Source: Pleurostoma richardsiae (taxonomy: Eukaryota > Ascomycota > Sordariomycetes > Calosphaeriales > Pleurostomataceae). From it: a stretch of 64,000 nucleotides of DNA. The notes under the pieces are model-generated. The model worked only from the letters and a program-made list of their open reading frames with translations. It ran no database searches and was not told the DNA's origin. The DNA is taken from the NCBI GenBank assembly GCA_030052745.1, contig JANBVO010000017.1:248001-312000 (forward strand). The letters are read 5' to 3'. The translations under genes were made by a program, and so were the position numbers. Of the stretch, positions 58,138 to 64,000 are shown in pieces (position 1 is the stretch's first letter; each line of letters opens with the position of its first letter).

Positions 58138-59848
58138 CTACCATTGGGCCGAACCTAAAGTCGAAAGGCCCTTCTCCTGTAGCATTTTGTTCACGGCTGG
58201 GATGTTGTCCAGGAAGTGTGCCTTGACGTTGTCCCAGAACGCGGGCCTCTGTGGCCTTATGCAGTTGTGTCTCTCCATTGCAAACGTGGTCAGGGAGAAG
58301 TGGCAGCTGATGTGCAGCATGAAACCAAGACTCTCGGTGCCCACCAGCATATTCTCGTTCGGCTCCGTTGTTGCTTTCAACCATCCCTCGTATGATTCTG
58401 CAGAATGCGTTAGTGTTCGACCCGGCAGAAGGATAATGTTCTACGAAAGGCATACCTCCATGCGGCATATAGCTGTTCTCGAAGGTCAAACCACCGGCAA
58501 CCTGCTGCCGCGAAGTCCCACCATACTTTCCATAGATCAGGCCGCCTATCTCTGTGGCCATGTTCCGGTGGTAATACGGCGGGCGAAACGTGTTGGTGCT
58601 GGTCTGCCACTTGGGCAGGAAAGCCGCAAACTCGCTCAGAGAAACCCCTGGGATCTTCGATTTGGCCATGAGAACCGTGTGGACGACGGGATCGACTTGT
58701 TCCTTCATTGTGGTGTTGAAAGCTACGAACTTCGACAGCTCGTACTTGTACGGCGCATAGCTTAACAGGTATTCAGTATAAGAATGTAACATCAAGACAA
58801 GCTCACGGTGAAGACTTACTTTCCATGCCAGGCGACCACGTCAAAGGGGGTCCATGACTGCTCATAACAGTACATCTCCCCAGCGAGCTTGTGGATGATC
58901 TTCCACGTTGTTTCGTCGATGTCAAAGCTGGCCACGGGCGTCTCGAAGTCTCTAGGAAGTGCCATTCCATTGCTGCCCAGGGGCCCGAGCTCCGGCAACT
59001 CGTAGTGAGTACCGTATATTTCTTGCACGTAGCCCTTTGCGGCACCATCGGGCAGAGACACTTTCCAGCGGATCCCTGCTTGGATCACACAGATCTGTCC
59101 GGGCTTGACCAGCATGCGGCCGAGCTCGGTCTGGATGTCTAAGCGCCCTTCGTTCGGGATGATGAGAAAGTCACCATCGTTGTTGCAGAAGGCCTCGTTG
59201 CCCATGCTCATGTTCGCCGCATACATGTGGACTGCGATTCCTTCCTTCGTCGTCGGGTCGCCATGCCCACCCATTGTCTTAAGCCCATCAACAAACGTTG
59301 TAGACTCGGTCTCGGGCGGAATGTCGAGCGGCCCCCAGGTGTGACTAAGAGGGTTGAATTTGACGGATGGGTTGAAAGGCGAGAAGCATGCCTGGATGTC
59401 GTCGTTCGCAGGCATGGGCTCGAGAGGACGGTGTGCTACCGAAGGTCGGACGCGATACATCCACCTGGCTAGTCAGCTTGGCTTGCTTATTTCATGAGAA
59501 CGTGGCATGAAACTTACACATGCTGCAACGTCTGGCGTGGTGAGACGAATGATGTTCCGTTCAGCTGCTCCGAGTACAGATCGTATGGGCATTTCTGTGG
59601 CACATTGCGACCGCCTTCAGGGATCGCTCCTGGTCTGTTGTGCCGTTAGAGTTGCGTAGCTGAAGTCGTAAGCAGGAGGCTTACATGGCTTCGGACGAGA
59701 ACCTGTTGCCAAAGCCCTGCAAGTATCGGTAAGGGTCATCTGGCTTTGGCTCGTACGTGAACCCCTCAGACGCAGAGCGCCCATAAGTTGAGACGTGAGG
59801 CAATACACTTGGCATCTCGTTGACTGGAGAAGGAACGAATTCACCCAT
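58138..59848 (-). CDS. Homogentisate 1,2-dioxygenase paralogue
   Basis: Ring-cleaving non-haem iron dioxygenase family, about 496 aa in five exons (59848-59685, 59634-59518, 59464-58820, 58760-58456, 58397-58138). Recognisable family blocks: [21 protein letters not shown] (spliced), [61 protein letters not shown] and [10 protein letters not shown]. The iron ligands are retained: His in PYYHRN, Glu in ATEIGG, His in MPHGES. Two conserved features differ: the usual F/Y-D-H-x-D-P motif reads KEQVDPV, replacing the second-sphere active-site His with Gln, and the PPRW stretch reads LPKW. It is not next to maleylacetoacetate isomerase or fumarylacetoacetase genes, so it is probably not the housekeeping enzyme. 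Divergent from the regulator at 60246 with a shared promoter. Confidence 0.9.
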
Positions 59849-60245
59849 CTTCGGAGTTTGAAATTCAGCAGATGCCAAATCGTGATCTAGAAAGTGCTTA
59901 GTGCTCTAAGCGGCTGATGGTCTTCTGCCAAGAGATATACGATGATAGCCTTATAGATACATAACGCTCCTGATTCCGCCACCCCGACCACATGTTTGCT
60001 GCCCTGATCCTGCTATCCGAGTGTAGCAATGCTTTCCTGCCGGGGTGGGACGTGTAAGTGGAGATGATACGCGGGTTTAGCTTCGATAAGAATGCCGTGC
60101 CGTCGCGGAGAAGATAAGGGAACCTGCCGGCCGGATATAACACGAACTAACCAGCCCCGGCAGGCAGGGTATAACCACCCCATCTGCTGCACGAGAGGGG
60201 TAGATCCTGCCGGGTTCCTTACTCTGCCGCAGCTCAGTTGACCGG
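59849..60245. promoter_or_regulatory. Bidirectional promoter with four CTGCCGG elements
   Basis: 397 bp between the dioxygenase (-) and the Zn2Cys6 regulator (+). CTGCCGG occurs at 60037-60043, 60124-60130 and 60207-60213, and the complement CCGGCAG at 60157-60163. The 60124 and 60157 copies form an inverted pair 26 bp apart. Four copies of a 7-mer in under 400 bp suggest binding by a cluster regulator, plausibly the adjacent Zn2Cys6 protein acting also on its own gene. Confidence 0.6.
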
Positions 60246-62956
60246 ATGGAGAACCAGAGAAACCAGGAGCAGCTTTCGGAGGTTGGTCAAGAGCGTGTGA
60301 AGCTGAGCCGTGCGAGTGTGGCTTGCAGAAGGTCTTTGCTGCCCAGACCCGCTTACTGCCTTCGTCGCTGACGCTGCAGCCACAGATGCCGACGGCTCCG
60401 CACGAAGTGTATTGCCCGAGATGGCAAGGCCCCTTGTGAAGGGTGCCATCGTGCCGGGTCTGAGTTTGCAAACGCATGGTAGGAGCTCACTTGATAACAG
60501 AGCCTGCATAGTACTGACTCCTTCGGTAATGGCAGTTATTTTCCCGCAAGAGGGAATAGTCATCATGACCGCGGAGCAAGTCTTCTAGTGTTGAGGCCAT
60601 GGTGATGATATCAGTCCCTAACATGCATTTAGTTCCGAGTAGACAAATCTCAGAAAGCTGCGCTTCAAGTCACTCGAGCCGGCTACACCGACGACAGCCA
60701 GACGACTGATGACCCGACGTCATTGTCCTCTGTCACGTATGCATCTCTTTTGTTAAGTTTAGCTTCGCTTGCTGACCTCATGTTGTAGTATCAACAGTGG
60801 AATCCCTTCGCCATCTCCGTCAACACTGGCGGTTCCCTTGCTATCTGTCTATAAGGCAACGCGGGATGTGCTACCACCTGTGCGTGAGGTCATAGAGGGT
60901 TGCAGGGTTTTCTGGACGTCATGCTTCCAAGTCGGCTTCTTTTCAAAGAGACTGTTCCTGGAGAGGTTGTCACAGGATATGGAAGGCATACCACTCTTCC
61001 TGGTCTTGGGAGTTCTAAGTGTTTCCTGCCGATTCACTCCTTGTCTTATCAAGCGGTATGGCTCAAGCCAGGCGGCTAGTGATTACTTTATTCGTCACGC
61101 TTCTAGCCTGGTGCTTGATGCGTTATATGACCCAAGCCTTGACAATATCCAAGGGTTCTTTATGCTTGCACTTGCGCAGTGGGGTGACGGTGACAAAACG
61201 AGGAGCTCTGTGAGTTAATGAGTGTTTAAAGACCTCATAAGAAAACTTGATTGCTTACGCATGTGTAGATTCATATGGGAATAGCCTTGAGGAGTCAGTT
61301 ACCGACATCTACTCTCTGAGTCCTCCGATTGTACGATCTAACTCGAGTGTCGATAGTGGCCGGAATCCTGCGTCTTCATCGTGAAGAGACATATGACCTC
61401 CCACCGGACGCTACTACTGATGAAATAGTAAGGTCTGAGATGGCAAGGCGGACGTTTTGGGTGCTTGAAAGTGAGCCCTCCTGGTCGCTGTGCTTTGCCC
61501 TTCCATTAGTACTGACGGGTTCATTGCAGCCCAGGACAACCTGCACTCCAGCCATGCATCGCCAGCACCTTTTGGACCAGATGATATCACGGCTCTCTTG
61601 CCCTGCGGGGAGAGCGACTTCTCATTCGGCCGCATCCCCGTGGCTCGCGCAGCCATGCCGGGTACTAAGGCGGCACAGCAGCGGCCGGAGCTTACCGCTT
61701 TACCTTCTCGTTCTCTCTTCGCTACGCTCCTCCAGGCGCACAGCCTTTGGGGTACGGTGGCACGCAAGGCGAGGCCTGCCGACTTCTGCTCAGATGGCCA
61801 TCCGCCCTGGGATGAGCGAAGCAACTTTGCTGCCATGTGTCGGACACTGCAGGAGTGGGAGCGTGGCATCCCCGAGAACCATCTCTGGAGCGTGTGGAAT
61901 ATGCGCGGTCACAGCGCGGAGCAGGTACATCTTGCATACTTGAGCATCGTCATAGTCACACGCTTGACGAACGTCGTGATCCGGAGGATTTACCTTGAAG
62001 AGTGAGTTCCAAGAGACCATCATCCAGGCACTGGACTACTTATCTGACCATCACGACAAAGTATGATCACAACCATAACCAAAGGACTTTCCGATGGAGC
62101 GCCCCCTGAGTTTTGGGTAACTGTCGCGGACGAGTTGTTTGAGAATGTTCAGGGACTCCTAGAGCCCATCAATTTCTTCATGTCGAACCGCGCAGAAAAC
62201 GAGGGATTCTCCGCGATGTTGGTACGATGCCCCGATCGCTCCCTCATCCACCGTAGTGGTTATGATTATACCATCTTTCTAACCGAGAACTATTAGCTCT
62301 TTTCTCTCTACGTGTCTGGAACATTGTCCTTGCAGCTGCTTAAGACTCCAAGCCGTAAGTTCGACCTCTGCTCACGAATCTTTCTCGGCACAATACTCAC
62401 ATAGCCAAGTCTGTCCACGTTTGGCGTCTACGGCCCAGGGAAACCTGACTCGAGCTCTGGAGATGCTCGTGGAGTGGCAAAACACGTGGCCGCTCGCATC
62501 GCGGTGGCTGGTCCTTCTCAGGAAAGCTGCGGCGTCCGTTCACCACGGAAACCCCAGAACTGAAGTGGCTGTGAGTCGCCCATTATTTGGCCACGTCGGT
62601 CTCCTCAACTAATTGGGAAGCAGCGCCAGCCGAGCACAGAGCCAGTACTTAATGTAGACCTGGGTGGGGAGATTAGCGACACTCGACCGTCGCACAGAAG
62701 TCTGGAGATGCTGAGCGAGGCTGCGGCGACAACCGCGAGGAGGGACGAGAGAAACAGTGAGGAGCACGATGTACCGAAGCATATTACGAAGAGCCGGCGC
62801 ATGGCCTCATCAGGAGGCAATGAACTCGGCTATGAACTCGGTAGTGACTTGTCATTTGAAACAGAGTTGACGGAATTTCTGGGCAATGGGAATTATGGGA
62901 TGATAGATGTTTGGGTGCCTTTTGAAAACGATATCAGCTGGGGATATGCTTTCTAG
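60246..62956 (+). CDS. Zn2Cys6 transcription factor of the catabolic cluster
   Basis: Regulator of about 690 aa in roughly twelve small exons. Well-supported exons: 60246-60331, 60386-60478, 60536-~60585, ~60635-60736, 60789-61209, 61269-61293, 61357-61470, 61530-62001, 62062-62221, 62297-62354, 62410-62570 and 62624-62956; the phases match at each join from 60736 on. The spliced N-terminus has ACRRCRRLRTKC (C-x2-C-x6-C), C-x8-C-EG-C, then HRAGSEFANAC followed by YFPARG, so the last Cys sits ten residues after the fifth instead of about six. The fungal transcription-factor domain follows (GDKTRSSIHMGIALRMAGIL up to the MARRTFWVLE motif; PENHLWSVWNMRG; FMSNRAENEGFSAML). The C-terminus is acidic and aromatic, as in activation domains. 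The gene is broken into many short frames only because of its introns. Confidence 0.82.
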
Positions 62957-63554
62957 AGAGGGGTATTCACAATGCAGTGTGTATTTGCGTTTCTTGAAGC
63001 TATCCTAGGTAGTTCAAGACTTGTCAGCCAGTGTCTTTAAAGTCTCTGACCCAAGTGAGAGCAGAGAAAATGAGCGTCAAGATGCTGAATCTCATGCGAT
63101 AGTGCAACAATACAACGTATTGGCTATCGGTTACAACAAGTTCGAGGACCGGATCGTGGAAAGAGTCACAAACATAGGGGCATGTAGAGGTTTGGGGGCT
63201 GCTGTCGATTCTTCACGCTTTCGTGCTATGGTCTTAGGCTCATGGATAGGGGTACACTCACATTAAGCCTTACATGGAAAGAAGTGAATGAGCCATGACT
63301 ACAATAGCCTATAACCAACTCCACGCTTATCGAGGTGCTCCGTCTCCGCCAAATAGGAGCCGGCCGGGGAAGAAACTGCCGGCCGGACCGGATCCCGTCC
63401 TCCTGTGGATGGAGGCGCCGTGCTGTGCCCAGCCTGCATTATAGGTCCTGCATGAGTAACAAGACGCAGTTCTCTAGTCCATTCTTTTACCTAGACGTGG
63501 ATCGGATTCCGTTCGTCTTACAGTCCTCAAACAGTCCTTACCGCATCGATAAAG
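62957..63554. other. Promoter region of second hydrolase
   Basis: About 600 bp. Contains GCCGGCCGG at 63360-63368 and CTGCCGGCCGG at 63376-63386, about 170-195 bp upstream of the hydrolase ATG. No gene. Confidence 0.55.
63376..63382 (+). promoter_or_regulatory. CTGCCGG half-site upstream of hydrolase 2
   Basis: CTGCCGG, extended to CTGCCGGCCGG, preceded 8 bp earlier by GCCGGCCGG. Same half-site as upstream of the P450, hydrolase 1, the permease and the dioxygenase/regulator pair. Confidence 0.45.
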
Positions 63555-64000
63555 ATGTCAACTGCGCTCGTCGAATCCCATCCCTACTTCGCCGCCTCCA
63601 AAGCGGCGGGCTTCCACCAGCGCCTGGGCTGGGGCAGCAAGCCCGCCCTCGTCCTCATCGACGTGTGCCGCGCCTACTGGGCCGAGGAGTCCTCGCTCTC
63701 CCTCCTGTCCAACCCCGCCGGCGCATCCTCCCCCGACAGCATGATCCGCCTGCTCGCGGCGGCCCGCGCCGGCGGCATCCCGGTGGTATGGTGCCAGGTG
63801 CGGTACACACACCCGACCATGGTGGACGGCGGCGTCATGTACAAGAAGTCGCCCGGCATCTCCATCTGGCAGGACGGCGACACGCGCGGCATGGACGCGT
63901 GGATGCCGGGGCTGACGCCCGACTGGGACAACGAGACGGTGGTGCTCAAGAGGAACCCGAGCGGGTTCCTGGCAACGAACCTGCTGGGTCAGCTGAATGC
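63555..64000 (+). CDS. Isochorismatase-like cysteine-hydrolase family protein (partial, 3' end beyond window)
   Basis: Starts with MSTALVESHPYFAASKAAGF at 63555 and runs off the end of the window after about 148 codons. LGWGSKPALVLIDVCRAYW carries the catalytic Asp, IPVVWCQVRYTHP the second strand, and VVLKRNPSGFLATNLL the catalytic Lys region. The block that would hold the nucleophilic Cys lies outside the window, so its activity cannot be judged. It is a clear paralogue of the hydrolase at 54318-55102 (shared LGWGS-x-PAL-x-x-IDV and AAARxGG segments). It closes the cluster on the right as far as visible. Confidence 0.85.
   Translation, partial: MSTALVESHPYFAASKAAGFHQRLGWGSKPALVLIDVCRAYWAEESSLSLLSNPAGASSPDSMIRLLAAARAGGIPVVWCQVRYTHPTMVDGGVMYKKSPGISIWQDGDTRGMDAWMPGLTPDWDNETVVLKRNPSGFLATNLLGQLN

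Noticed and set aside
57806-58795. A 329-aa open frame at the end of the dioxygenase gene
   Set aside because: It reads through the 58398-58455 intron into a non-conserved frame; splicing gives the expected C-terminus ending at 58138.
60246-62956. Regulator gene as a pseudogene because it appears as many short frames
   Set aside because: Each break coincides with an intron having GT-AG ends, and all downstream junction phases agree over the whole fungal transcription-factor domain.
1-64000. tRNA or rRNA genes, CRISPR arrays, complete transposons
   Set aside because: I saw no cloverleaf-like A/B boxes, rRNA motifs, spaced direct-repeat arrays or transposase/reverse-transcriptase frames; this was by eye, so a tRNA scan would settle it.

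Overview
The window is nuclear DNA of a filamentous ascomycete (Pezizomycotina, most likely Sordariomycetes). The genes are GC-rich, are interrupted by introns of about 45-80 nt with GTRNGT donors and CTAAC/CTGAC branch sites, and include typical fungal families: Zn2Cys6 regulators, a Dal5-type transporter, a ferrichrome-type NRPS, HET-like and ankyrin proteins, an Egh16-like secreted protein and a PIR-type wall protein. All gene models were spliced by hand; for each the intron phases were checked so that the exons join in frame.

Layout. 0.6-7.3 kb: a Zn2Cys6 regulator (+), converging on a seven-exon Dal5-like MFS transporter (-), then a single-pass membrane protein (-) of unknown function. 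7.3-28.3 kb: hydroxamate siderophore locus with sidA (L-ornithine N5-monooxygenase) followed on the same strand by a ferrichrome/ferricrocin-type NRPS of about 4,893 aa (A-T-C-A-T-C-T-C-A-T-C-T-C-T-C). Two exact iron-GATA-repressor sites (ATCWGATAA) lie upstream of sidA and several GATA elements lie upstream of the NRPS gene. 29.3-39.1 kb: a secreted calcineurin-like phosphoesterase, a head-to-head pair of related HET-like genes (one with a membrane segment, the other with about ten ankyrin repeats), an aldo-keto reductase with a signal peptide, and a four-TM MARVEL-like protein. 39.1-43.9 kb: a gene-free stretch. 43.9-50.7 kb: a PIR/GPI wall protein, a U1-type zinc-finger (WBP4-like) splicing protein, an Egh16-like secreted protein and a DUF3500 protein.

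51.8-64.0 kb looks like a catabolic gene cluster: cytochrome P450, cysteine-hydrolase (isochorismatase) family protein, NCS1 purine/cytosine-type permease, homogentisate-dioxygenase paralogue, a divergently transcribed Zn2Cys6 regulator, and a second hydrolase cut by the window edge. The 7-mer CTGCCGG (or its complement) occurs in the upstream region of every one of these genes, including as a perfect 17-bp palindrome before the P450. I infer a co-regulated pathway: uptake of a nucleobase-like or N-heterocyclic aromatic compound, hydroxylation, ring cleavage and amide/imide hydrolysis. Two of the enzymes carry substitutions at normally conserved active-site positions (hydrolase nucleophile Cys to Glu; dioxygenase second-sphere His to Gln), so the chemistry may differ from the named families. 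This is the strongest candidate here for an undescribed system. The substrate is not identifiable from sequence alone.
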